64,000 nucleotides of DNA, taken from JANOSH01 sp031415695. GTDB lineage: Bacteria; Actinomycetota; Acidimicrobiia; Acidimicrobiales; Ilumatobacteraceae. The notes beneath the pieces are model-generated. The model was given only the letters and a program-made list of their open reading frames with translations, did no database searches and was not told the origin of the DNA. Shown one piece after another: positions 23,108-32,557 of this stretch (within the stretch, counting starts at the first letter, position 1; each line of letters opens with the position of its first letter). The translations under genes were made by a program, and so were the position numbers. The DNA is taken from the NCBI GenBank assembly GCA_031415695.1, contig JANOSH010000014.1, forward strand, positions 1-64,000, written 5' to 3'.

Positions 23108-24597
23108 AACAGCTCACGGGTCTCGATGCCAGCTTCCTGAACATGGAAACCAAGACCACCTTCGGTCACGTCAACGGGCTCGGCATCTACAGTCGCCCGT
23201 CGCGTACCTTTGACCCCTATCAGGTGGTCCTCGATCTCATTGGTTCCAAGGTTGGCGACATCGAGCCGCTTCGGCGCCGGCTCGTCGAGGTACCGTTCGG
23301 CCTCGATCACCCCTACTGGATCGATGACCCCGACTTCGACCTTGAATTCCATGTTCGCGAGATAGCACTCTCGCCTCCTGGCGCGGTCGATCAACTCTGC
23401 GAGCAGGTGGCGCGCATAGTTGCACGACCGATGGACCGGACCCGGCCACTCTGGGAGATCTACGTCATCGAAGGGCTGCAGAGCGGCCGGTGGGCATTGC
23501 TGACCAAAGTCCATCACGCCGCTGTCGACGGTGCAGCGGGCGTTCGCCTGCTCACGATGCTGACCGAATCCTTGCCGTCGAGCGAACCTCGTCCACCCGG
23601 TACTCCCTGGACTCCTGAGCCAATACCGAACGACTCGATGCTGTTGCAGCGCGCCGTGCGGAACCTTGCCGTCAGCCCCCCAAAAGTGCTGCGCCTACAA
23701 CTACAAATCCTCCAACAACTTGCCGATGCCACTGGTGTAACCGGACTCAGTTCGGCAGCCAAGGCCGCTCGGTCCCTTGTGCGCGGGCGTCGTCCTTCGA
23801 CCACCCCGAACGGGGTCAAGTTGCCGTCACTGCAAGCCCCACCGACACCGTGGAACAAGACCATCACAGCGCACCGCCGGTTTGCGCTGCGGTCCGCCTC
23901 GATCGACGACATCAAGCGTCTCAAAGAGATCACCGGATGCACTGTCAATGACGTCGTTATGGCCATATGTGCTGGGGCGTTACGCGAGTACTTACTGCGA
24001 CACAATTGCCTACCCAACCAACCACTGCAGGCCATGGTGCCCGTGTCGATTCGAACCGGCAACGAGGACGACCCGTGGAGCAACCGTGTCTCGGCGATTG
24101 TCGCTGCGCTACCGACCAACTGCGATGACCCGCTGCAACGCGTTGCGTTGTGTCGCCAAGCAATGGCAGAGGCAAAGAAGCAGTTCGAGTTGGTTCCCGC
24201 CGAGGCGTTGGGCACGCTGGCACAGTTTGCGTCGCCTGTGGTTGCTGCGTCGGCCATGCGCATGGCGGCCCGGCTCAAGTTGGCCGACCGCGTGAACTTG
24301 CCGGCCAACGTCGTGATCTCGAACGTGCCGGGCCCACGCGAACCCGTGTACATCGGTGAAGCTAAACTCGAGAACTACATTCCAGTATCGATCATCACCG
24401 ACGGCATGGGGCTCAATATCACCGTCCACAGCTATCTCGACCGGCTCGATTTTGGGCTTATCGCATGCCGCGAACTGGTGCCCGATCTGTGGGATCTCGT
24501 CGATCTACATATCGATGAAATCGACCGGTTGTTCGTCGCTACAGGAGCCAAGCGGAGTTCGCCCAAACGGGCAGCTGCACCCCGCAAACGGCGCTAG
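23104..24597 (+). CDS. Wax ester synthase / diacylglycerol acyltransferase (WS/DGAT)
   Basis: A 497-residue protein. The GTG at 23104 overlaps the stop of the preceding gene (GTGA). The motif HHAAVDG at residues 137-143 is the catalytic HHxxxDG of the WS/DGAT family. The start LTGLDASFLNMETKTTF and the middle NDVVMAICAGALREYLLR (HxxxD-family C-terminal domain), PANVVISNVPGPREP and GLNITVHSYLDRLDFGLIAC also match. It joins acyl-CoA to a fatty alcohol or diacylglycerol, making storage wax esters or triacylglycerol at the inner membrane. The length is normal for actinobacteria. It convergently overlaps the next gene by 4 nt. Confidence 0.92.
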   Translation: MKQLTGLDASFLNMETKTTFGHVNGLGIYSRPSRTFDPYQVVLDLIGSKVGDIEPLRRRLVEVPFGLDHPYWIDDPDFDLEFHVREIALSPPGAVDQLCEQVARIVARPMDRTRPLWEIYVIEGLQSGRWALLTKVHHAAVDGAAGVRLLTMLTESLPSSEPRPPGTPWTPEPIPNDSMLLQRAVRNLAVSPPKVLRLQLQILQQLADATGVTGLSSAAKAARSLVRGRRPSTTPNGVKLPSLQAPPTPWNKTITAHRRFALRSASIDDIKRLKEITGCTVNDVVMAICAGALREYLLRHNCLPNQPLQAMVPVSIRTGNEDDPWSNRVSAIVAALPTNCDDPLQRVALCRQAMAEAKKQFELVPAEALGTLAQFASPVVAASAMRMAARLKLADRVNLPANVVISNVPGPREPVYIGEAKLENYIPVSIITDGMGLNITVHSYLDRLDFGLIACRELVPDLWDLVDLHIDEIDRLFVATGAKRSSPKRAAAPRKRR

Positions 24598-27500
24598 CTC
24601 AGATACCAGCCGAACACGTCGAGCAGCAGGTCGGTTCCACCTGAGGTGTACAGCGACACGCCGCCTTGCGAACCTACGTTGATGATGGCGTGGTTCGGCA
24701 CAGTCTGATCGGCGTTGGTGATATTCAGGTTCGAAGTTCCCGGCCGCGGTGTCTGGTTAGCCCATGCCGTGACGAAACCGGCGCCCGATGTGCGAACCGC
24801 TGTCACGTTTGCAGCGATCGCCGCTACGCCCGATGTCGGTACCCCCCATTGGCCGGTGACGGTACTACTCAACGTGGTGCCAGCGGCCGGCGTGGGTCCA
24901 CCTCTGGTATCGAGCACACGGCCCGGACCAGCTGTTCTAAAAAGCCCGGTCAGGGCGCTCGCTGACGATTCGTTGGTGAAGTAGCCGACAACGTCGATCA
25001 GTATGTGGGTACCGCTACTTGTGAAGAGCTGCACCGCGCCGTTGGTGCCTAGTCCGACTATTACCTGATTGGCACGTACGTCACCGGCACGTTCAACGTT
25101 GAGGTTCGAAACGTTCGGTGTTGATGTGCCATCGGGCCATACGGTGACGAACCCGCCGTCGTTTGCGTCTACCGCCGTCACATTGAGAACCACGCTCGAA
25201 ACCCCCGTCGTCGGAACTCCGCTGCGGGCGGCAACGGGGACAGCAAGTCGTTGTCCGGCGGCGGGCTTTGTGCCGTTACGCGTGTCGGTTAGTCGGTCGG
25301 GCGTGAGGGCCACGAATCGTCCGCTGTTCACCGTCGTTGTCACGGTTTCGTAGTAGCCGGACACGTCGACAATGAGATGGGTTCCGACGCTGCTATACAG
25401 CGCGACTGCGCCATTGGCGCCCAGGGGGACAGTCACAAGGTTTGGGGTCGTGGCGTTTACGTGATCCATGTTGAGACTCGATGTCACAGGCTGTGCACTA
25501 CCTGCGGGATATGCCGTCACGAAACCCGCTCCGGCGGACTGAGTCGCAGTGATATTGAGCACAACTGCGGCGACGCCGGTAAGGGGCACATTCGCCAGGC
25601 CGGCTACCTGTACGACCGTCGTTGAACCTGCCGGGCGTTCAACTCCTTGCCGACGCGAGTCGTACACGCGCTCCGGGGTGACCCCAACGTATCGGCTGGA
25701 CAACAATGGAGCGATGCCCCCGGAACACAATCGACCCGAGTCCTCGTAGGTGGCCGACAGGGTATTCGCCGCCCCGGTACTCACATGGGTTCTTGCCCCC
25801 CCGTCGCTCCATGAGGAAAAGGTGCGAAGGGTTCCAGCGAGACAAACGGACTCGGGGACACTGACTGGCGTAGAAAAGCCCGAGATGGTGTCGAGCTGGA
25901 AGGGAAGGTTTTGTGTGATGTCGTCGATGACGCCGGTCGTGGGTACGTTGGCCGAGATGATTCGAGTCACTCTGATTGGGTCGAGTTCAATCGTGGACGT
26001 ACTCGATAGACCGAAGCTGTTTACGGCTCGCAGCTGCACCGTATAGCCGGTGTCACCGGCAAAGGAGTGCCCGGTGACCGGGACGTTGAGGACTATCGAA
26101 TCGCCCGTTCCGGTAGTAACGGGATGGGTGTGTTGATTGTGGCCGAACAACACAGTCCATTCTAGGGATGCTCCGGTGAGGGGCCCATCGAGCGCGTCGG
26201 TCGCGGTGCCCGAAATTGTGATGGCCTGGCCAGCGACGAACGTCGTGTGCATCGCTGGATCGGTTATCCGAACGATGGGCGAAGAACCGACGGTAATCGG
26301 CAATGCATCCGACAGCACCGTGTGTGCACCGGCGGTTACAGCCAACCTTGCCAGGTAAACGCCAGCTGTCGTGTAGGAGTGTGATGGCGACGGTGCTGTC
26401 GACGTGGTTCCATCACCAAAATGCCACAGGTACGTGATTGGGTCGTTGCCTGCATCGGTCGCGGTGGTTGAAAAGTTGGTGTTGAGAGGGGCGCTTCCGC
26501 GTTCGGGGCTGGCCGTTATGGGCCCAACCACGGGCGGTAGGTTTCCCGCTATCGCGGTGTAGCGCAACCTGCGAATTTCACCGGTGAACAGGTTGATGAA
26601 ATAGATGTAGCCGTCGGGCCCAGCTTCGGTCCAGACCACACCGGATGGTTGAAGGCTAATAAGACCACTTTCGAGTTTGGTTCGCCCATCTGGTGCGAGT
26701 TGCAACCAGGTGAACTCGCCGGTTGCATAGTCGCTGTACACATAGATTCCGTCGAGGGGAAAGTTTGTTCCGTGATAGATGCCCCCGCCGGTAATCGACT
26801 TGTTGAAGCAACAACCATCGCCGTTGGTGTGGGGGTAGTAGTGCACCGGGCCCGTGACTCCCGACGGGCATGGTGGCCCCGGGTTCATTAGCGGGTTGGT
26901 TGGCCCCTCGCACGCCGGCCAACCGAAGTCTTGACCGGCCGCGACGAGATTGACTTCTTCGGCCGCCGTAGCGTCGACGTTTCCGCCGACATCGGCGACC
27001 CAAAGATGCGCGCTCGGCGTACCAACGGGGTTGGCTATGGTGCGTGTTCGATCCCACGCTAAACGGAACGGGTTGCGCATCCCCAGCGCAAAGATCTCGT
27101 CGGCGTTTGGTCCGTCGCCATCGAAGAACGGGTTGTCGGTCGGGACTGTACCGTCGGAGTTGATGCGCAGTACTTTGCCGTAGACCGTGTCGAGGTCTCG
27201 AGACAACCCTTGAATCAGGTCGCCGATGCTCAAATAGAAGCGGCCGTCGGGGCCAATATCCAAGGCCCCGCCAATGTGATAGAGCTGAGTGTCGGCGGCA
27301 AAGTACGTGAGCGGCAACACGCCGGGGTTTGACCACACTGTCGTGTTCGACACCACTGATGCAGGATTGATGGCCGAGTTCAGCACGAACTTCCCGATCC
27401 GCAAACGCGAGTTGGCTGCCGAGTAGTACACATAGAACGAGCGGTTGGTGGCAACTTGCGGGTCGACGACAAGGTCGAGCGACCCAGCTTCGCCCGCATC

Positions 27501-27806
27501 GTAGAGATCGGGAATGGTGTAGATCTTGGTGGACCCGCCGTTCACCGTATCGACAACAGAAATCTCGCCACTCTTGCCCAGCACTAGCATTCGAGACGCC
27601 GACACCCAATCCGCAGCGAGTGGTAGCTCCATCCCCCCGCCGACGTACTCGGAAACGACGCGAGCCGGGTCAAAACCGACCGGCGCACTCGACGCGACGC
27701 GAGGACTCTGCACAGCCGTGACCCCGAGTACCAAGAGCGCCGCGAGTACGCGGGTCCCGACGCGCAAAGCTCTGCTAACCCGATTGTTTCTCAATGCTTT
27801 CGCCAC
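24594..27806 (-). CDS. Large secreted PQQ-type sugar dehydrogenase with PKD domain and three DSR...GYY repeats
   Basis: A 1070-residue protein. A signal peptide is visible (VGTRVLAALLVLGVTAVQSP, cut near residue 42). Residues about 45-425 are a glucose/sorbosone dehydrogenase beta-propeller (SLDLVVDPQVATNRSFYVYY, FYLSIGDLIQG, GMRNPFRLAWDRT). About 435-510 is a PKD domain (DPITYLWHFGDGTTSTAPSP). About 515-690 is an Ig-like region. Three copies of an approximately 125-residue repeat follow (VYDSRRQGVERPAGST, LTDTRNGTKPAAGQ, VLDTRGGPTPAAGT), each ending HLIVDVSGYY or similar. These repeats are known from Acidimicrobiia exoproteins. It is probably an extracellular oxidase or adhesin; the substrate is unknown. 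Positions 27807-27860 are intergenic. Confidence 0.85.
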   Translation of the reverse strand: MAKALRNNRVSRALRVGTRVLAALLVLGVTAVQSPRVASSAPVGFDPARVVSEYVGGGMELPLAADWVSASRMLVLGKSGEISVVDTVNGGSTKIYTIPDLYDAGEAGSLDLVVDPQVATNRSFYVYYSAANSRLRIGKFVLNSAINPASVVSNTTVWSNPGVLPLTYFAADTQLYHIGGALDIGPDGRFYLSIGDLIQGLSRDLDTVYGKVLRINSDGTVPTDNPFFDGDGPNADEIFALGMRNPFRLAWDRTRTIANPVGTPSAHLWVADVGGNVDATAAEEVNLVAAGQDFGWPACEGPTNPLMNPGPPCPSGVTGPVHYYPHTNGDGCCFNKSITGGGIYHGTNFPLDGIYVYSDYATGEFTWLQLAPDGRTKLESGLISLQPSGVVWTEAGPDGYIYFINLFTGEIRRLRYTAIAGNLPPVVGPITASPERGSAPLNTNFSTTATDAGNDPITYLWHFGDGTTSTAPSPSHSYTTAGVYLARLAVTAGAHTVLSDALPITVGSSPIVRITDPAMHTTFVAGQAITISGTATDALDGPLTGASLEWTVLFGHNQHTHPVTTGTGDSIVLNVPVTGHSFAGDTGYTVQLRAVNSFGLSSTSTIELDPIRVTRIISANVPTTGVIDDITQNLPFQLDTISGFSTPVSVPESVCLAGTLRTFSSWSDGGARTHVSTGAANTLSATYEDSGRLCSGGIAPLLSSRYVGVTPERVYDSRRQGVERPAGSTTVVQVAGLANVPLTGVAAVVLNITATQSAGAGFVTAYPAGSAQPVTSSLNMDHVNATTPNLVTVPLGANGAVALYSSVGTHLIVDVSGYYETVTTTVNSGRFVALTPDRLTDTRNGTKPAAGQRLAVPVAARSGVPTTGVSSVVLNVTAVDANDGGFVTVWPDGTSTPNVSNLNVERAGDVRANQVIVGLGTNGAVQLFTSSGTHILIDVVGYFTNESSASALTGLFRTAGPGRVLDTRGGPTPAAGTTLSSTVTGQWGVPTSGVAAIAANVTAVRTSGAGFVTAWANQTPRPGTSNLNITNADQTVPNHAIINVGSQGGVSLYTSGGTDLLLDVFGWYLS

Positions 27807-27860
27807 CCTCTGTGATCCGCCTCGGCTATCGAATGTATCCGCCGCGCACGGTGAGGCTCG

Positions 27861-29300
27861 CTAGGCAATTGGAACTGTTATACCCCTGCCAGTCTCGTGG
27901 TGTAAGCGAGTGCGCACTCTGAGCGCGACTACCAATCCCAGTGTTGTTAGGGAGCTAGCCAGGATCGCCGCTCCCCGAAAACCTTGGGCGATGGCGGATC
28001 GTGTGACGCCCGTCAGTTCGGCAGCGTCGCCTGACAACAACTGTCGTAGCGGTTCGACGCTGCCAACACGCCTGGAAACGACACCAAGCAGAATCGCTCC
28101 AGCCGCCGCAGTGCCAAGTGTGCCACCAAGCTGGCGCATGAACTGATGCGCAGACGACGCCCTACCCATCTCAGTGGGTTGTGCCGTGCGCTGCAGCAAG
28201 CTGAGGGTGGCATTGGTGATCGAACCAATGCCGAGGCCCTGCACAAACGAAAGCGCGTACACCAACGCAATGGGCGTCGAGGTGCTGTAGACGAGCACCC
28301 CGACAACTAAGGCTGGAAGCGTGAGCACGAACCCGATAACGAGCGCGTCGACATTGCTTATACGGTCGAGTAGGCGGCTGATTATCTGGCTGCCGGTGGT
28401 CCATCCAAACGCGATGAACGCCACGGCGAACGCCGCGATCGACGTCGACTTGCCGAGGGCACCTTGCACATAGATAGGCAGATAGGCATCGAGGGCTAAC
28501 GACCCAGCAAAGAACGTCAACGGTATGGCATTGAGCGCGCCGAACGGCCAGTAGGCGAAGTGGCGGCGAGCCAGAACAGGCGTTGCGACTCGACCCGAGT
28601 GCCGCCAGTACACGCCCGCTAAAGCAGCAGCGATACCGACGCCCACGAGCGAGCGCATTCGCAGGTCGGACAAACCAATCAGTAACGCCAAGGTGAGCGT
28701 CGACACCAGAACCAAACCGGTCACGTCGAAGTCGAGCGGATGCGGCTCATCGTTTGCCGGCAGGCGATTCCAACCGATCACAGCAGCGAAAGCAACAAGT
28801 GGCAGGTTGATCAGAAAGACGCCGCGCCAACTCACGATGGCCAAGAGGAACGCAACCGTTGCCGGCCCGGCCAATGCCATGACCCCCCACACAGTCGAGT
28901 TGGCAGCAAAAGCCCGGGCTCGAAGTTCCGCCGGATACGACAAGCCGACGTTGGCCACTGTTACCGCCATGACCATGCCACCGCTGACGCCCTGCAGTGC
29001 ACGGGCCGCAATGAGCAGAGACAGGGTGGGAGCCACCGTGCACAACACGCTGGCGACGAAGAAGGCGACGAGCGTCAAGCGATAAACCCGGCGAACACCA
29101 AGCGCATCGATGAGAGGGCCGGCTGCCAGCATCGCTGCCGTAGATGTGAACTGAAACGCAGTGAGGACCCACGGCAGCCGGTTCACCCCGAGATCGGCAC
29201 CGATCTTGGGAAGGGCAGCCGCAATGGCCATACCGTCGAACGCGGCCAGGGCCACGAGCGTGAGCGTCGACAGCGTGATCGGCCGATACGGACTTGCCAT
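27861..29300 (-). CDS. MFS transporter, DHA2-type (drug:H+ antiporter-like)
   Basis: About 480 residues with many hydrophobic segments, consistent with 14 transmembrane helices. I chose ATG 29300 (MASPYRPITLSTLTLVALAA); a GTG at 29339 is a possible earlier start. Motif A-like LIDALGVRRVYRLTLVAFFV lies between helices 2 and 3, and motif C-like AARALQGVSGGMVMAVTVAN follows. The family exports drugs or cations in exchange for protons. The interior is intact. No regulator of the TetR or MarR type is adjacent, so the substrate cannot be guessed from context. Confidence 0.85.
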   Translation of the reverse strand: MASPYRPITLSTLTLVALAAFDGMAIAAALPKIGADLGVNRLPWVLTAFQFTSTAAMLAAGPLIDALGVRRVYRLTLVAFFVASVLCTVAPTLSLLIAARALQGVSGGMVMAVTVANVGLSYPAELRARAFAANSTVWGVMALAGPATVAFLLAIVSWRGVFLINLPLVAFAAVIGWNRLPANDEPHPLDFDVTGLVLVSTLTLALLIGLSDLRMRSLVGVGIAAALAGVYWRHSGRVATPVLARRHFAYWPFGALNAIPLTFFAGSLALDAYLPIYVQGALGKSTSIAAFAVAFIAFGWTTGSQIISRLLDRISNVDALVIGFVLTLPALVVGVLVYSTSTPIALVYALSFVQGLGIGSITNATLSLLQRTAQPTEMGRASSAHQFMRQLGGTLGTAAAGAILLGVVSRRVGSVEPLRQLLSGDAAELTGVTRSAIAQGFRGAAILASSLTTLGLVVALRVRTRLHHETGRGITVPIA

Positions 29301-29370
29301 AACTGAAAGTTTGCGCGCCGGCACGTCCGAGAGGGTCACCCGTCCATCCTGGCATGGTCGCTTCGAATAC

Positions 29371-30018
29371 CTAGGCCTCGATCAGCAAGTCGCGGCACGC
29401 GTCGAGTCCATATATCTCGATGTCGTCGCGCCTGCGGTGCATTGCCCAATAGTCGTGATCCATTACGAAGAGCTGCAACTCGGTAGGGAGGTCTCGGCGT
29501 TTGCGGAACGCGTTGCCGTTGGGCTGGTAGCCGAGACCACGAGTAACGCCGAGCGAGGGCTCGTTGTCGTGATATGCGCACGTAGTAGCTCGTAACGCCT
29601 CGAGCCCGGCAAAGCCGAGATGCAGGGAGGCTTCTCGCAGTTCCTTGCCATAGCCCTTGCCGTGATATTCGAGGCCGAGCCATGACCCGGTTTCGAACTG
29701 GCGCAATGTCGAGAAGTTCTGGGCTGTCAAACCACTGGCACCGACAACAGTGCCGTCGACAACGACCGCCAAAGGGATGCGCCAGCTTTCGGGCTTATGT
29801 TCGGCTCGTGATTGCCAGTAGTGCTGCATGGTGTTGCGTTCGAGTTGGGGCGAAACGGCGTCGGTCCATGGGAACGCAAACGGCATGAAGGATGGGTCGT
29901 GCACTCCATGCGCAGCCAGGTGAGCAAGTTCGGCGCCAAGTGCTTCGTCGACGTAGCGAAGCGTGAGTTTGGGTGTTCGGACCTCGAGATTGAACAGCGG
30001 CCAGATGGCGTTGAGCAT
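29371..30018 (-). CDS. GNAT family N-acetyltransferase
   Basis: A 215-residue protein starting at ATG 30018 (MLNAIWPLFNLEVRTPKLTL). The motif ETGSWLGLEYHGKGYGKELR contains the acetyl-CoA binding loop (Q/HGKGYG), and VVDGTVVGASGLTAQNFSTL and the GVTRGLGYQPNG near the end are also typical of the RimJ/RimL branch of GNATs. It transfers an acetyl group from acetyl-CoA to an amino group, either a protein N-terminus or a small molecule. The gene starts 122 bp from the divergent surface-protein gene at 30140, so a shared promoter region is likely. Confidence 0.85.
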   Translation of the reverse strand: MLNAIWPLFNLEVRTPKLTLRYVDEALGAELAHLAAHGVHDPSFMPFAFPWTDAVSPQLERNTMQHYWQSRAEHKPESWRIPLAVVVDGTVVGASGLTAQNFSTLRQFETGSWLGLEYHGKGYGKELREASLHLGFAGLEALRATTCAYHDNEPSLGVTRGLGYQPNGNAFRKRRDLPTELQLFVMDHDYWAMHRRRDDIEIYGLDACRDLLIEA

Positions 30019-30139
30019 GGTCGAAGTCTTGTCGAACAGGTGTGTTCGGCGTCGGCTTAATATGATCTTGACGGCGTCGGTGCCGGACCTTGCCGTCGCC
30101 TTGACCGTTTCGTTCGAGTTCAACCCGTACCGTGGCGAC

Positions 30140-31915
30140 ATGAGTCAAAAGAACTACCACTGGGTACGACGTCTTGCTGCGGTCGCTGCGACGTTAGCGA
30201 TCGTCACCGGATCAATCGACCTGGCCGATGCGACCGCCTTGCCAGACTGCGGCGGAGCAGGCGCCGGTGCGTGCGGGCAACTGTTTGTTACTCCGGCCTT
30301 CTCGGGCCCGGGTGGCACCATGTCGTTCAATCAAAGCTTTCTCGGAGCCCACTACGACCCATCATGGGGGCTAGCTGCTGGCAAGGTCGGGTTCTGCACC
30401 GACGAGTCGGCTGGTGGTTTGGGCGGTGCTGGGGCCGGCACAGTTATCCCGCTGCCCTCCGGTGCCTGGACCGCTGAACAGCAAGCACAAGTTGCATGGC
30501 TCGTGAGCGTCGGACAGAACAACGCTAACCCCTATACCGACCTCGCAACCGTGGGCGGCGAATTGTCGGTTGCAGCCGGTTCGGTATCGCCTCGCAACCG
30601 TATGGCGGCCGTGCACTTGGCTATTCGTGACGCCGCCCCCGATCTGGGTTCGGGCAAACGTTTCGAGCTCACGGGCTCTACTGGTGGCGGAGCCATCTAC
30701 AACACGACACTCGCTCCCTTGGCGACAGCCTTAGCCGACGCCGCCGCGCTCAACGCTGTGCGAGGCACGCCCAGCGTCGCACTCGAATGGGTGGGAGGCG
30801 CACCCCGAGGTGCCGGTACGTACCGTGTGCGGCTGACGCTCACCGACTCGATCGGGTCACCGATCGAGTACGCGCCGGTACTTCCAACCATCACTGGGGC
30901 GAACGTCTCGTTCGCGGGAAACACCACCACCCGGCCATACTTGAACGGCGTCGCAGCTGGTTTCCCGACTCAGGACGGCTTCGGCACCTTGCCCGGCGAT
31001 CGCACCTCGGGCCGAGCCGGAATCACCGACCTAGCCGGCGTCGCCGAGTTCGACATCACCATGGCAACCAACCGCGCGGGGCAACTGCGACTCGCTGGTT
31101 CAACGGTGAGCTCTCGGGTGGAACTAGTCGACGGAGGAGTCGGCGCCCAGGACAACGTGACCACGGCAGGCACACAGACCTTCCTCGGCACTGTCACCTG
31201 GGCGAAGGCATTGAGGGAGGTGGCGTGGATGAAAATGGTTCGAGGGTCGAACGGTCAAGAGGTGGCCGGCCCAGCGGGCGTCACGTTCGAGATCCGCAAC
31301 GCCTCAGGGCTCGTGGTAGCAACCGTCGCCACCGGATCGACTGGTCGAACGCCATCGGTGGAACTTGACGACGGCACCTATAGCTACACCGAAATTGTGG
31401 TACCCGAGGGTGTACTCATCGACCCGACAACTCATGCATTCGAGGTATCGACTACGGTGCTCCTCCCCGTCGTCTTCAGGGTTGTCGATGCTGTCACGCC
31501 AACAGTGCAGACGTTCATTCACGACCTCACACGCGCGGGGGCGATGGCCAACACAGCGCTTGAAGGTGACCGGATCGTCTTGCGAGACGATGCGACGGTA
31601 ACAGGAACACCGGGCACCGTCGCACGAGTTACGGTCGATTTCTACGTGACCAACTCGGCCGCTTTTGACTGTTCGACATCACCGCTAGCCAGCGCCTCGC
31701 GTGACATTGTTGTCGGCGTCGACGGCACCGGTACAGGGCTACTCGACCCTGGTGTCACTTGGACAGCGACCGTGGGAACCTTCACCGTGATTGCTGCCGA
31801 ACGCGTCTCGGCACCCAGCGTTGGGTGGGTAGGTCCTCGCCGCTGCAATTCACCAACGGAACGCTTTGCGCTCAAGGTTGTACCTCGCACCCGTGTCGTG
31901 GAACGAACATCATGA
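30140..31915 (+). CDS. Secreted surface protein with Cna-B/SpaA-like domain
   Basis: A 591-residue protein from ATG 30140. The signal peptide (WVRRLAAVAATLAIVTGSID) precedes a mature N-terminus rich in Gly. Residues about 60-210 have Cys-containing GFCTDESAGG and RMAAVHLAIRD, reminiscent of thioester adhesin domains, but the TQ-type partner Gln is not evident. Residues about 415-480 form a prealbumin-like SpaA/Cna-B strand set (AGPAGVTFEIRNASGLVVAT, VELDDGTYSYTEIVVPEG). No LPXTG-like motif or C-terminal transmembrane anchor is visible. It overlaps by 4 nt the gene for a sortase-like lipoprotein, which suggests a surface-assembly pair, though the anchoring signal is unclear. Confidence 0.65.
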   Translation: MSQKNYHWVRRLAAVAATLAIVTGSIDLADATALPDCGGAGAGACGQLFVTPAFSGPGGTMSFNQSFLGAHYDPSWGLAAGKVGFCTDESAGGLGGAGAGTVIPLPSGAWTAEQQAQVAWLVSVGQNNANPYTDLATVGGELSVAAGSVSPRNRMAAVHLAIRDAAPDLGSGKRFELTGSTGGGAIYNTTLAPLATALADAAALNAVRGTPSVALEWVGGAPRGAGTYRVRLTLTDSIGSPIEYAPVLPTITGANVSFAGNTTTRPYLNGVAAGFPTQDGFGTLPGDRTSGRAGITDLAGVAEFDITMATNRAGQLRLAGSTVSSRVELVDGGVGAQDNVTTAGTQTFLGTVTWAKALREVAWMKMVRGSNGQEVAGPAGVTFEIRNASGLVVATVATGSTGRTPSVELDDGTYSYTEIVVPEGVLIDPTTHAFEVSTTVLLPVVFRVVDAVTPTVQTFIHDLTRAGAMANTALEGDRIVLRDDATVTGTPGTVARVTVDFYVTNSAAFDCSTSPLASASRDIVVGVDGTGTGLLDPGVTWTATVGTFTVIAAERVSAPSVGWVGPRRCNSPTERFALKVVPRTRVVERTS

Positions 31916-32547
31916 GGCCGAGCCTTCTTGTCGCGCTCGTTGTTCTTGGCGGTTGCGTCAGCAACAACCTCGTTGCCGTTTCGGCTCCCGCGTCATCGAC
32001 GTCACTGTTCGCCCCACACGTCACAGCGGTACTGGCACCGCCACCTAGCACGACAACAACGTTGCCGGTGCCGTCGACACCGGGTGCATCCGCCATGTCC
32101 GTGCCGAGCACCATCCGGGTCGACGTCGCTCAAGTCGAATCGAGTGACGTGGAGCCGGTCATCGAACACCCTCCTGACCTCGGATATCTGTCGACGCCAT
32201 CGACGGGCACACAACCCATAGCCGCGTCACTCGATGACGGCGTGCGTATTCAGGTGCGCGCAGGATGCGGGTTACTGCTGTCGGGCCACCGCACCGACGG
32301 ACCGGCACCGTTTCGTCACCTCGACAAACTCGTGCCAGGCGACGAGGTACTCGTTGTTCTTAACGACGCAACGATCTGTCGGCCCGCCATCGCCCGGATC
32401 GACCTAATCACCGAGGCCGAAGCCTTTCGTCGAGTCAACCTGTTCGAGGGCAACAACGGCGACGGCGCCATGTACGCCTGCGCCGACTCCACCGGCGCAC
32501 CAGGCGGCCTGTCCCATCGCTGGTGGGTGACACTCGTCACCGGCTAG
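31912..32547 (+). CDS. Sortase-like lipoprotein
   Basis: A 211-residue protein; ATG 31912 overlaps the previous stop (ATGA). The N-terminus MRPSLLVALVVLGGC is a lipobox signal, so the mature protein would be lipid-anchored at Cys15. A Ser/Thr/Pro linker follows to about residue 100. The C-terminal part has LLLSGHRTDGPAPFRHLDKL (His126), then AMYACADS (Cys190) and SHRWWV (Arg203), the His-Cys-Arg triad of class E/F sortases. The usual TLxTC is replaced by MYAC. If active, it would join or cleave surface proteins; the neighbouring Cna-B protein is the obvious candidate. The lipid anchor instead of a transmembrane one is unusual. Confidence 0.6.
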   Translation: MRPSLLVALVVLGGCVSNNLVAVSAPASSTSLFAPHVTAVLAPPPSTTTTLPVPSTPGASAMSVPSTIRVDVAQVESSDVEPVIEHPPDLGYLSTPSTGTQPIAASLDDGVRIQVRAGCGLLLSGHRTDGPAPFRHLDKLVPGDEVLVVLNDATICRPAIARIDLITEAEAFRRVNLFEGNNGDGAMYACADSTGAPGGLSHRWWVTLVTG

Positions 32548-32557
32548 AACAAGGGAC

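Noticed and set aside
30140..31915. A thioester adhesin domain in the surface protein
   Set aside because: A suitable Cys is present but the partner Gln motif is not, so I only mention the resemblance.
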